NCBI GenBank assembly: GCA_018713145.1 | Contig: DVFP01000015.1 | Span: 158,318 to 222,317 of the forward strand | DNA from: Candidatus Scybalocola faecavium | Lineage (GTDB): Bacteria > Bacillota > Clostridia > Lachnospirales > Lachnospiraceae | Reading direction: 5' to 3' | Length of the DNA stretch: 64,000 bases | In this document: positions 36,462 through 44,643 of the stretch, piece by piece | How the letters are laid out: each line of letters starts with the position of its first letter | How positions within the stretch are numbered: position 1 is the stretch's first letter | The notes under the pieces: generated by a model | What the model saw: the letters and a program-made list of their open reading frames with translations, nothing else | The model's database searches: none | Told to the model about the DNA's origin: nothing | Translations under genes and position numbers: made by a program

Positions 36462-36986
36462 CTATTTTCCTTCATAGATCACTGCAGACTCTACAGGATA
36501 ACCTTCAAGGCGCTGCCGGCCTTTAAGACCTGCCAGTTCGATCAAAAAGATCACTTTAACCACCTGGCCGCCCAGCTTTTCTACCAGACGGATATTGGCC
36601 TCCATGGTGCCTCCGGTAGCTAAAAGATCGTCCACAAGAACTACCTTTTGCCCGGGCTTTATGGCGTCCACATGCATTTCTACTTCAGCAGTGCCATACT
36701 CCAGGGCATATTCCTGGGAAACAGTCTTTCTGGGCAGCTTGCCTTTCTTTCGTATTACAACAAAACCTTTTCCTAATTTATATGCAATAGGCATACCGAA
36801 GATAAATCCTCTGGCCTCCGGACCTACAACCACATCAAAATCCAGTCCGTCTAAAAAACCGCTCATTGTATCAATAGCCAGGCGAAGTCCCTCCGGGTCC
36901 TGGATCACTGTAGTAATATCTCTAAAAATAATGCCTTTTTCCGGAAAATCCGGTATGCTTAAAATGTAATCTTCAAGTTTTTTCAT
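36462..36986 (-). CDS. apt: Adenine phosphoribosyltransferase
   Basis: 174 residues. It salvages adenine to AMP using PRPP. The PRPP loop is VVLVDDLLATGGTMEA and the N-terminal IPDFPEKGIIFRDIT plus GPEARGFIFG are typical. The neighbouring placement with recJ and relA is conserved among Firmicutes. The start at 36986 has AAAGGAG nearby. Confidence 0.97.
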   Translation of the reverse strand: MKKLEDYILSIPDFPEKGIIFRDITTVIQDPEGLRLAIDTMSGFLDGLDFDVVVGPEARGFIFGMPIAYKLGKGFVVIRKKGKLPRKTVSQEYALEYGTAEVEMHVDAIKPGQKVVLVDDLLATGGTMEANIRLVEKLGGQVVKVIFLIELAGLKGRQRLEGYPVESAVIYEGK

Positions 36987-37181
36987 TAGCTTTAAGCTCC
37001 TTTTTAGTTTCGGTGTTTTTCAGGTCCTAAGGTCCGGCTTTTTTATAGATGCATGAAAACCGGACCTTTAAGACCCTGGTCTCATCAGATTATTTTCTAT
37101 TATATACCAAATATTCTGAAAATGGAAGATACTTCTTACTGATGCGCCTTACGGCATAAAATGCTTCAGCCGGCAAAACTG

Positions 37182-38957
37182 TCAGATACGGCAATAGCCG
37201 GTCACCACCATCTGTATGGATTCTCTTCCCATATACTCATTAATGTCCGGATAATAAGTCATGGCAATGTCTACGTGATTGCTCCTGCCTCCAAACATAC
37301 GGCTGCACTCTTCCGGGCCGAATTCCTCTTCGATAAATGCCTTAAATGCGGGAATATCTCCAAAATACACAGCATCCATGGATGTTTTGTAATCATCTAT
37401 AACTGTCATTTTTAATACATTTTGATTTTTCCCAAAAACTCTGGCACTTAAAATACGAAAATGTTTTTCCGCAAATACCGGCTTTGGATTTCCTTTTCCA
37501 AAAGGCTCCAGAAGTTCCAGCTGGCGGATAAAGTCCCTTGTCGCGTAGCCTATAGGCATGGGCACATCAATACGCACCACCGGCATAAGATCCTTTTGGG
37601 TCAAAGTTGTTTCTTTGTTCAGATTTTCCCGGAGAGCATCCAGATTATCCTCTTTTAACGTCAGTCCGGCAGCCATCGGATGACCTCCAAACCGCTCTAA
37701 GAGCCCCTTCTGCCGGGTCAGTTCCATAAACATGTTATAGGCTTCGATGGATCGCCCGGAGCCTTTGACCTTATGGTCCTCCACCCGGGTAAAAACAATC
37801 GTCGGCTTATGATACTTTTCCTTGACCCGCCCGGCAATGATCCCTACCAGACTTTCATGACAGTCTTTTAAAAGCACCAGAAGGACCTTATCATCCTTAA
37901 TGGAGGAATTTTCGATAATATCCACAGCCTGTTCAAATCCGGCTACTGTAAGATTTTTTCGGCTGTCATTCAGTTCCTTAAGATCCTGGGCAATCTGAAG
38001 GGCCCGGTCCTCATCCGTCTCCTCCAAAAGATCCAAAGCAATCTTTACTGTATCCAGGCGGCCCGCCGCATTAAAGCAGGGGCCGATGACAAAACCAATA
38101 TGATAAGCGCTTAACCGCGCAGGGTTTAAGGCATTGACTTCCATCAGGGCTTTAAGCCCGGCATTTTTCGTATGCTTTACCCGCTCCAATCCAAGCTTTA
38201 CAATGATCCGGTTCTCGTCCTGAAGATCCATCACATCAGCCACTGTGGCAATGGCTGTATATTCCAAAAGAGCCCCTTTTTCTTCCGGTGGAATATGGCA
38301 CCGGTCATACAAATGGCAGACCAGCTTAAATGCTACCCCGGCGCCGCACAGCTTTTTAAACGGATAAGGGCAGTCCGGCTGCTTAGGATTAACAATGGCA
38401 TCTGCGTCCACTCTCAAAATTTTTATGGTATGATCCGGCTGCTCTTCAAAAGGAATATCATGATGGTCCGTTACGATCACCTTCATCCCTAATGCCTTTG
38501 CCCGGGCAACCCCCTCAAAGGCGGCTATGCCGTTATCACAAGTAACAAGCAGACGGGCACCGGTCTCATATGCCTGTTCCACAATACGGCAGTTCAGCCC
38601 ATACCCTTCCGACACCCGATCCGGTGTATAAATCGAACAGTCTGCCCCAATCCGGGTAAATCCGGTTTTTAGGATGAAACCGGACATGATCCCGTCCACA
38701 TCAAAATCTGAAGCAATGGCAATCTTTTGTTTATGCTCAACAGCTTCCAAAATCATATCCGCTGCCAGTTTCAGATCCTTAAGAAGAAGCGGATCGTAAA
38801 AATCTTTTTCTGATCCATGTAAGTATTTCCTTATATCATCTCTCTCCCGCACATCCCTGTTGACGATCAGCCGGGCAAGAACCGGGTTAATATGAAATTC
38901 CCGGGCAATTTTTTGAAAATCCGCCCGTTTTGCCGTAATGACCCATTTTTCCTTCAT
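37182..38957 (-). CDS. recJ: Single-stranded-DNA-specific exonuclease RecJ
   Basis: 591 residues from the ATG at 38957 (MKEKWVITAKR) behind GGAGG; the frame goes up to 39020 without a better start. The DHH phosphoesterase motifs are ASDFDVDGIMSG, VTCDNGIAA, VTDHHDIPFE and the DHHA1 segment GRSIEAYNMFMELT...GGHPMAAGLTL. It degrades 5'-ended single strands in recombination and repair. It is 64 bp downstream of secDF, and a 195-bp gap with a hairpin separates it from apt. Confidence 0.95.
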   Translation of the reverse strand: MKEKWVITAKRADFQKIAREFHINPVLARLIVNRDVRERDDIRKYLHGSEKDFYDPLLLKDLKLAADMILEAVEHKQKIAIASDFDVDGIMSGFILKTGFTRIGADCSIYTPDRVSEGYGLNCRIVEQAYETGARLLVTCDNGIAAFEGVARAKALGMKVIVTDHHDIPFEEQPDHTIKILRVDADAIVNPKQPDCPYPFKKLCGAGVAFKLVCHLYDRCHIPPEEKGALLEYTAIATVADVMDLQDENRIIVKLGLERVKHTKNAGLKALMEVNALNPARLSAYHIGFVIGPCFNAAGRLDTVKIALDLLEETDEDRALQIAQDLKELNDSRKNLTVAGFEQAVDIIENSSIKDDKVLLVLLKDCHESLVGIIAGRVKEKYHKPTIVFTRVEDHKVKGSGRSIEAYNMFMELTRQKGLLERFGGHPMAAGLTLKEDNLDALRENLNKETTLTQKDLMPVVRIDVPMPIGYATRDFIRQLELLEPFGKGNPKPVFAEKHFRILSARVFGKNQNVLKMTVIDDYKTSMDAVYFGDIPAFKAFIEEEFGPEECSRMFGGRSNHVDIAMTYYPDINEYMGRESIQMVVTGYCRI

Positions 38958-39021
38958 TCCATTCCTCCAACAGTCCTTTAATGTCAACACGCCCGGGAAT
39001 CGTCCCGGGCGTGACTGCACC

Positions 39022-41190
39022 TTAATTTTTCTTCTTACTTCTCTTTTTCATCATACACCATAAAGTTCCTGAAATGCAAACAGATGAAAATGCACCGGCC
39101 ACGATTCCTGCCATAAGAGGAAGGGCAAACTCACGGATTGACGAAACACCCAGAACAAAAAGCATAAATACCATAATAAAAGTAGTAAAAGAGGTATTGA
39201 TACTTCTGGAAAAGGTCTGAGTAATACTTGTATTTACAATATCCTCCAAAGAGGAACCGGCCATAGACTGGCGGTTTTCACGGATACGGTCAAAAATAAC
39301 AATGGTAGCATTGATAGAATACCCTACAATGGTAAGCATACATGCGATAAATGTATTTCCCACAGGGATCCGCACAATGGCATAAACAGCCAGGACAACT
39401 AAAACATCGTGAAGTAAGGCAATCACTGCGCTGGCGCCGATCTTAAAATCTTTAAACCGGATCCAAATATAAATGAGCATGAGAATACCGGAAATCACAA
39501 CCGATAAAACAGCATTTTGACGCATCTCGCTGCTGACCACACCGCTGATATTATCCTCAGTGATCTCGCTTTCTCCCACGCCGTAATCCTGGGCCAAAGC
39601 CTCTTTTAAGGCACTGCGCTGATCCTGATCCAATACAGGAGTTTTAATAACAACATCATTGCTCTCTTTAACATTCTGAAGCTGAATGTCTGTAATGCCT
39701 GTCGTGTCTTCGATCATCTGACGCAGGGCGGCCCCATCGTCTCCGGTGACATCCACGTAAGAGTCCAGAGTAACCGTCATAGAGGTTCCACCGGTAAAGT
39801 CCAGACTGTAATTTAAGGCATTTTTGCTGCCCAGACCATTAATGCCCATGGTCAAAAGACCTGCGCCAATAACCACGATGGAAATCAGGTAAAAAATCGC
39901 TTTATGCCCGGTAAAATTAAAGGGCTTATGCTCTTTCTGACGGCCATAAAGCTTTTCACTGGTCAGGCCCATAGCATAAAAGCCATTCACAACGATCCGT
40001 GTCACAAACAATGCGGTGATCATGGAAAGGATGATACCTAAGGCCAGGGTCGTGGCAAAGCCTTTAATGGATCCTGTCCCCATAATATAAAGCACTGCAG
40101 CCGCGATCAATGTAGTAATATTACCATCCATAATGGCAGACAGCGCCTTGTGATACCCCAGCTTCATAGCGCTCTGCACCGTATGTCCCTGGGCGATTTC
40201 CTCCTTCACACGGGTGAAAATAATCACGTTGGCATCTACAGCCATACCGATCGACAGGATAATACCTGCGATTCCCGGCAAGGTCAGGGTAACATCCAGA
40301 GCATTTAAAAAGCACAGCATCATGACCAGATACAACGCCAGGGCAATGCCTGAGGCCAGGCCCTGAATACGGTAAAACGCGATCATAAAGATGACTACGA
40401 TAACGAAACCGATGGCTGCTGCCAAAAGGCTGGTCCCTACTGCGTCTTCACCCAGGCGGGCGCCTACAACGCTGGACTGGACCTCGCTTAAGGTAAGCTT
40501 TAAAACACCGAGACGGATGCTGGTAGCCAGGCTGTTGGCCTCTTCATAGGTAAAGGTTCCTGTGATCACACACTCGCCGCCGGTAATGGTCTGGTTGACT
40601 GTCGGTGCGCTGATGATCTCGCCGTCATAAACGATATAAATAGGCTTATTAATATTCCGGGCAGTAGCTTCCTCAAACTTCTTGGCGCCTTCGCTGTTAA
40701 AATTCAGGCGGACCACATAGGAACTGTTCCCAAACTGGTTTTCCTGGGTCACGACCTGAGCATTGACCACATCGTTGCCATCTAACACAAGGCTCATCCC
40801 TGTGTCACTGTCTGAGGATGCCTCATAAAACTGGATTGTCCCGGGATTTCCCAGAGTTTCCAGCATTTCCTCAGCATTATAAACGCCGGGGATCTCCACA
40901 TTGATCCTGTTGGAGCCTTCCTGATAAACCTCTGCTTCTGTGCTGTACACACTGACACGCTGCTGCAGTTTATATACTGTATCCCGCATATCCTCTGCCG
41001 AAGGGTTGCTTTCATTGACTTCATAGGTAATGCTGACACCGCCGGCCAGATCCAGTCCCAGTTTAATGTTTTTGGCGCTGCCCTGATGCTTTGCCCCAAC
41101 ACCGATGACGGAAACATATGTACCTGCTAAAATAGCCAGAACTACCAGTACAAAACCTACAATGCTCCATAATTTATTATGTCCTTTCAC
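39022..41190 (-). CDS. secDF: Protein translocase subunit SecDF (fused SecD and SecF)
   Basis: 722 residues counted from the GTG at 41190. One polypeptide contains SecD (about 1-410, with KNIKLGLDLAGGVSITYEV, the P1 loop and GIAGIILSIGMAVDANVIIF) and SecF (about 430-722, with YSLDFTGGTSMTVTL and TIVGYSINATIVIFDRIREN), twelve membrane segments in all. It uses the proton-motive force to pull proteins through SecYEG. The GTG overlaps the stop of the SCIFF maturase (GTGA), so translation is probably coupled. The frame continues upstream to 41244 inside the maturase gene. Confidence 0.95.
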   Translation of the reverse strand: MKGHNKLWSIVGFVLVVLAILAGTYVSVIGVGAKHQGSAKNIKLGLDLAGGVSITYEVNESNPSAEDMRDTVYKLQQRVSVYSTEAEVYQEGSNRINVEIPGVYNAEEMLETLGNPGTIQFYEASSDSDTGMSLVLDGNDVVNAQVVTQENQFGNSSYVVRLNFNSEGAKKFEEATARNINKPIYIVYDGEIISAPTVNQTITGGECVITGTFTYEEANSLATSIRLGVLKLTLSEVQSSVVGARLGEDAVGTSLLAAAIGFVIVVIFMIAFYRIQGLASGIALALYLVMMLCFLNALDVTLTLPGIAGIILSIGMAVDANVIIFTRVKEEIAQGHTVQSAMKLGYHKALSAIMDGNITTLIAAAVLYIMGTGSIKGFATTLALGIILSMITALFVTRIVVNGFYAMGLTSEKLYGRQKEHKPFNFTGHKAIFYLISIVVIGAGLLTMGINGLGSKNALNYSLDFTGGTSMTVTLDSYVDVTGDDGAALRQMIEDTTGITDIQLQNVKESNDVVIKTPVLDQDQRSALKEALAQDYGVGESEITEDNISGVVSSEMRQNAVLSVVISGILMLIYIWIRFKDFKIGASAVIALLHDVLVVLAVYAIVRIPVGNTFIACMLTIVGYSINATIVIFDRIRENRQSMAGSSLEDIVNTSITQTFSRSINTSFTTFIMVFMLFVLGVSSIREFALPLMAGIVAGAFSSVCISGTLWCMMKKRSKKKN

Positions 41191-42560
41191 TTCCCGGTCC
41201 CTTCTTCCTCTTCTGCCAAAGCCGCCTTGATCATAATCGCACATTCTACTCTCTTGCGCATCAGATCACATCCGATGTCGTAGGCGTCAGTAATACTGTG
41301 GTTAAAATTATAAGCATTGGCTGCACAGCCGCCGCTGCAGTAAAAACGGGCAAAGCATTGACGGCATTTGTCCTTTGCGTACACGTTGCACAGTTTAAAT
41401 TCATCACGAATGTCCGTGCGCACAACCCCTTCATCCACATTGCCCATGAGGAATTCCTCCTGGCCCACAAACTGATGGCAGGGATAAAGATCTCCCCATG
41501 GGGTCACCGCCAGGTACTCGGTGCCTGAGCCACAGCCGGAAAGCCGCTTGGCCACACAAGGTCCGCCGGTAAGGTCGATCATAAAATGGAAGAAATTAAA
41601 TCCACGGCCTTCTTTGTGGCGGCGGATCATTTCCTTGGCCAGCTCATCATACTGCTCACACAGCACCGGCACATCCTCGGGAGTAATGGCATAGTCCTCT
41701 GTGGGCGGCGCCACGACCGGTTCTACGGAGATTTGCTTAAATCCCATGTCTGCCAGGCTGAGTACGTCTTTTGCAAAATCTGTATTATAGTGGGTAAAGG
41801 TTCCACGCACATAATAGTTTGTCTGATTCCGGCTTTCAGCCATTTTTACAAATTTAGGCATGATCAGGTCATAACTGCCGGCCCCGTTTCTAAATGGGCG
41901 CATATGATCGTGGACTTCCTTGCGTCCGTCTACGCTTAATACTACATTAGCCATTTCTTTGTTTGCAAATTCCATAACATCGTCATTTAAAAGGACGCCG
42001 TTAGTCGTCAAAGTAAAACGGAACTTTTTGTTGTGGATCTTTTCCTGGCTGCGGCCATAGGCTACCAGCTGCTTTACCACATCAAAGTTCATTAAAGGTT
42101 CTCCCCCGAAGAAATCCACTTCCAGGTTCACCCGGTTTCCGGAATTAGCAATAAGAAAATCCAGCGCTTTTTTTCCTACTTCATAGCTCATAAGCGCTCT
42201 GCGGCCATGATATTCTCCTTCCTCCGCAAAGCAGTATTTACAGGCCAGATTACAGTCATGGGCAATATGCAGACATAAGGCTTTTACTACAGTAGGTCTC
42301 TTTTTAAAATCCATAATATAGTCTTTGTATATATCTTCTGTAAAGAGCATCCCCTGATCTTTTAATTCTTCCACTTCATCTAAGGCTTCTTCAATATCTG
42401 CTCTCTCATACTGCCCGCACAGACGGGTAATCAGTTCTTCTCTTGAACATTGCTCATATAAAGCGATCACATCGTAGACTAAATCGTCCACCACATGGAC
42501 AGATCCGCTGTTAATATCTAAAACAATGTTGTAGCCGTTGTTTTTATATTGATGAATCAC
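41187..42560 (-). CDS. scfB: Radical SAM SCIFF (ranthipeptide) maturase
   Basis: 457 residues. Cluster motif CNLACKYC (C103, C107, C110), an N-terminal RRE-like region that would bind the precursor peptide, and a C-terminal SPASM domain whose cysteines include the stretch DKCRQCFARFYCSGGC. It forms thioether links from cysteine sulfur to non-alpha carbons of acceptor residues in the SCIFF precursor. It follows the precursor gene on the same strand, the standard arrangement in Clostridia. Confidence is high because the six-cysteine precursor is right beside it. Confidence 0.96.
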   Translation of the reverse strand: MIHQYKNNGYNIVLDINSGSVHVVDDLVYDVIALYEQCSREELITRLCGQYERADIEEALDEVEELKDQGMLFTEDIYKDYIMDFKKRPTVVKALCLHIAHDCNLACKYCFAEEGEYHGRRALMSYEVGKKALDFLIANSGNRVNLEVDFFGGEPLMNFDVVKQLVAYGRSQEKIHNKKFRFTLTTNGVLLNDDVMEFANKEMANVVLSVDGRKEVHDHMRPFRNGAGSYDLIMPKFVKMAESRNQTNYYVRGTFTHYNTDFAKDVLSLADMGFKQISVEPVVAPPTEDYAITPEDVPVLCEQYDELAKEMIRRHKEGRGFNFFHFMIDLTGGPCVAKRLSGCGSGTEYLAVTPWGDLYPCHQFVGQEEFLMGNVDEGVVRTDIRDEFKLCNVYAKDKCRQCFARFYCSGGCAANAYNFNHSITDAYDIGCDLMRKRVECAIMIKAALAEEEEGTGK

Positions 42561-42662
42561 ACAAATTCTCCTAACTTTTTATTTTCATTACACAGGGCAT
42601 CAGACACCGGCAGCGCCTGATCTACGCCTGCTCTTCCGGTGATACGTGCCGCACCACGAATA

Positions 42663-42692
42663 ATAAGCAGCGGCTATAACACCGCTGCTTAC
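42663..42692 (-). terminator. Hairpin between SCIFF precursor and maturase genes
   Basis: TAAGCAGCGG (42664-42673) and CCGCTGCTTA (42682-42691) form a 10-bp stem. On the minus strand only TTATTC follows, so it may be a leaky terminator or an RNA-stabilising 3' end giving more precursor than maturase. Confidence 0.6.
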
Positions 42693-42706
42693 TTAAATTT
42701 TTATTC

Positions 42707-42731
42707 GTTACCGGTCCTAGGGAACAGTAAC
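42707..42731. repeat. Interspersed palindrome, short type 1 copy
   Basis: GTTACCGGTCC, TAG, GGAACAGTAAC (25 nt). Ends match the 34-nt copies and the 24-nt copy at 59645-59668. Confidence 0.6.
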
Positions 42732-42765
42732 TTTATTCTACCTTCAGGCACCTTGAGAGAAAATA

Positions 42766-42909
42766 TTATTTGTTATTTTCGCAGCTCTGGTTACCTACAG
42801 TACATGATGTTTTACATGCGGACTGGCAGGATGTCTGGCACTCACCGCAGCCACCTTTAGCCATTGTATTTTTTAAAGTCTTGGAAGTTAATGTTTTAAC
42901 GCGTTTCAT
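42766..42909 (-). CDS. scfA: SCIFF ranthipeptide precursor (six cysteines in forty-five residues)
   Basis: 47 residues beginning MKRVKTLTSKTLKNTMAKGG, then cysteines at 21, 24, 28, 32, 36 and 43, ending ENNK. This is the SCIFF pattern: a conserved basic leader followed by a Cys-rich core. It is modified by the adjacent maturase to give thioether-bridged peptide; roles in signalling have been proposed for clostridial ranthipeptides. The ATG follows AAAGGAGG. A longer frame up to 43188 is only the untranslated leader read through. This gene is easily missed because of its size. Confidence 0.96.
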   Translation of the reverse strand: MKRVKTLTSKTLKNTMAKGGCGECQTSCQSACKTSCTVGNQSCENNK

Positions 42910-43079
42910 ACCGTTTCCTCCTTTAATTAATAATGATCTTGCCGGGATAGCTCTGCCGGGCCTGACTTTCCGCGGCGCTTGGTCACGGGCTTCGCCCGAT
43001 GCTGTCTGAAAAAACAGCCTCTTGTGAGCAAGCTCCCATCGGCTGATTTTTTCCATCCAGCGCCCGGCGCATTGCTTCG
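42910..43079 (-). promoter_or_regulatory. Highly structured leader of the SCIFF precursor (unidentified)
   Basis: About 170 nt between promoter and ATG. In RNA sense GGGCGCT near the 5' end pairs with AGCGCC further on. Inside, CCGATG/CATCGG encloses GAGC-TT-GCTC and GCTGT...ACAGC hairpins, and GGGC-GAA-GCCC follows. Two copies of CCCGGCA come next, either of which could pair with GCCGGG at the start. I do not recognise a known riboswitch class. It may instead be a GC-rich mobile hairpin repeat. Confidence 0.5.
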
Positions 43080-43084
43080 TGGAC

Positions 43085-43113
43085 ATTATATCACATGATT
43101 TAGGTTTTTGAAA
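43085..43113 (-). promoter_or_regulatory. Promoter of the SCIFF precursor
   Basis: Perfect TATAAT (43085-43090) with an extended TG one base upstream, and a weak -35 TTTCAA (43108-43113) at 17 bp. It overlaps the region just before the end of the TIGR04086 gene. Confidence 0.65.
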
Positions 43114-43127
43114 GGGATTTTTTTGAT

Positions 43128-43490
43128 TTAACTGATCATCCCGCCTAACATAGCGCTGCCTGCACAGATGAGAATGGCAGTAATACAACTGGTCACATTA
43201 AAACCTTCTGTACCGGAAATCCCAAGGGAAATCACAAGAAGGACAATCCCATAGACAATTCCTACCAATAAGCCCCACAAATATTTTTTCTCCTTCATTC
43301 CCTTTCCGGCAGCAAAACCTCCCAGCAGACATGCCCCAATCTGAATGATCACTGTCCCCACATTAATTTTTCCGTCACTAAAATGAAAAAACCAGGCAAT
43401 AAGGCTTAAGATCCCAATGGCCGCACCGGTGACCAGTCCGGCAATAATCCATGCTCTGGCCATAACAATTCCCGTTTTTTTAATATCCAT
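43128..43490 (-). CDS. TIGR04086 family membrane protein
   Basis: 120 residues from the ATG at 43490 (MDIKKTGIVMARAW) with AGGAGGG upstream; the frame runs on to 43691 without function. Four membrane segments with AAGKGMKEKKYLWGLLVGIVYG in the middle are typical of this short family, which is regularly found next to the SCIFF genes in Clostridia. The role is unknown; a link to peptide export or immunity is conceivable but unproven. Confidence 0.85.
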   Translation of the reverse strand: MDIKKTGIVMARAWIIAGLVTGAAIGILSLIAWFFHFSDGKINVGTVIIQIGACLLGGFAAGKGMKEKKYLWGLLVGIVYGIVLLVISLGISGTEGFNVTSCITAILICAGSAMLGGMIS

Positions 43491-43666
43491 GCCCGACACC
43501 CTCCTGACCTGCCAAAGCTTTCTTAGTAAAATATATGTCCGTTTTACGAAATTATGTGTTATAGTATAAACAGATTTCCGGGCAACCGCCGGAAATCCAA
43601 AAGATGGGATCCCCCGCTCCGGGGATACCTTTATGCATAAAAAATGGCCGAGAAGGAGGAAAATTA

Positions 43667-44545
43667 TTGAAAACGATTGACCTGCATACACATTCTAATG
43701 CCTCTGACGGCACCCTGACACCGGCCCAGGTTGTCCGGGAAGCTTATGAAGCAGGCTTAAGCGCAGTGGCATTAACAGATCACGATACAGCCGATGGGCT
43801 GGAAGAAGCCGCACAGGCGGCAAAAGACATCCTTGACAGTGACAGATCCGCTGATTTTCAGTTTGTTCCCGGGATTGAACTATCCGTCTCTTATAAAAAT
43901 CACGAACTTCATCTTGTAGGGCTTCATCTGGATATTCACAGTGAAGGCTTTTCCCGGGCTTTAAAAAAGCTTCAGAACAACCGGGATCAGCGCAATGAAA
44001 AAATGATCCAAAAAATGCAGTCTGCCGGCATGGATATTACCATGGACGCTTTGCGGGCGGATCAAGGCGGCGGCGTGCTGACCCGGGCAAATTTTGCCAG
44101 TTATATGCTCCACAAAGGGTATATTTCTTCTGTTCAGGAAGGCTTTGATAAATATTTAGACCGGGGTAAGGCCTTTTATGTCCCCAGGGAATATCTTTCT
44201 CCCAAAGAAGCCATTGATCTGATCCACAATGCCAGCGGCCTGGCCATCTTAGCTCATCCGCTTCTTTACGGCATGAACATGGCCCAGTTAGAAGAGGCCC
44301 TGTCAGAGCTGACCCGGTTAGGTTTGGACGGACTGGAAGCCTATTATTCCATGAATCACGACCATGATACTGTACACATGAAAACTCTGGCTCAAAGACA
44401 CGGCCTGCTTTTAAGCGGCGGATCAGATTTTCACGGCGCCAATAAGCCTCATATTAAAATCGGCCGGGGTCGGGGAAATCTTTTTGTTCCTGCCCAGATT
44501 CTAAAAACCCAGGAAAACTATCTGAATACAAAAAACAGGAAATAA
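43667..44545 (+). CDS. PHP domain phosphoesterase
   Basis: 292 residues from the TTG at 43667, which follows GGAGGAAAATTA. The metal motifs are IDLHTHSNASDGTL, ALTDHDTADGL, VPGIELSV, LAILAHPLL and GGSDFHG. It belongs to the YciV/RNase AM-like group that removes nucleotides or hydrolyses 3',5'-bisphosphates. Physiological substrate is not certain. It is divergent from TIGR04086 and followed by a terminator. Confidence 0.9.
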   Translation: MKTIDLHTHSNASDGTLTPAQVVREAYEAGLSAVALTDHDTADGLEEAAQAAKDILDSDRSADFQFVPGIELSVSYKNHELHLVGLHLDIHSEGFSRALKKLQNNRDQRNEKMIQKMQSAGMDITMDALRADQGGGVLTRANFASYMLHKGYISSVQEGFDKYLDRGKAFYVPREYLSPKEAIDLIHNASGLAILAHPLLYGMNMAQLEEALSELTRLGLDGLEAYYSMNHDHDTVHMKTLAQRHGLLLSGGSDFHGANKPHIKIGRGRGNLFVPAQILKTQENYLNTKNRK

Positions 44546-44574
44546 AAGCTCCGGTTCAAAATCAGTGACGATTT

Positions 44575-44640
44575 AAAAGGGCGCCTCTTCCCGTCCGGCT
44601 TTGACCGGTCAAGAAGATGCACCCTTCCACATTTTTTAAA
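44575..44640. terminator. Terminator between PHP gene and convergent htpG
   Basis: GGGCGCCTCTTC and GAAGATGCACCC arms with an inner CCGG/CCGG hairpin; ATTTTTT follows on the plus strand and CCCTTTTAAA on the minus strand. Confidence 0.7.
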
Positions 44641-44643
44641 TGA

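Noticed and set aside
42766..43188. 140-codon extended version of the SCIFF gene
   Set aside because: The extension is the structured 5' leader and promoter; the perfect AAAGGAGG before the internal ATG and the known 45-50-residue size of SCIFF fix the start at 42909.
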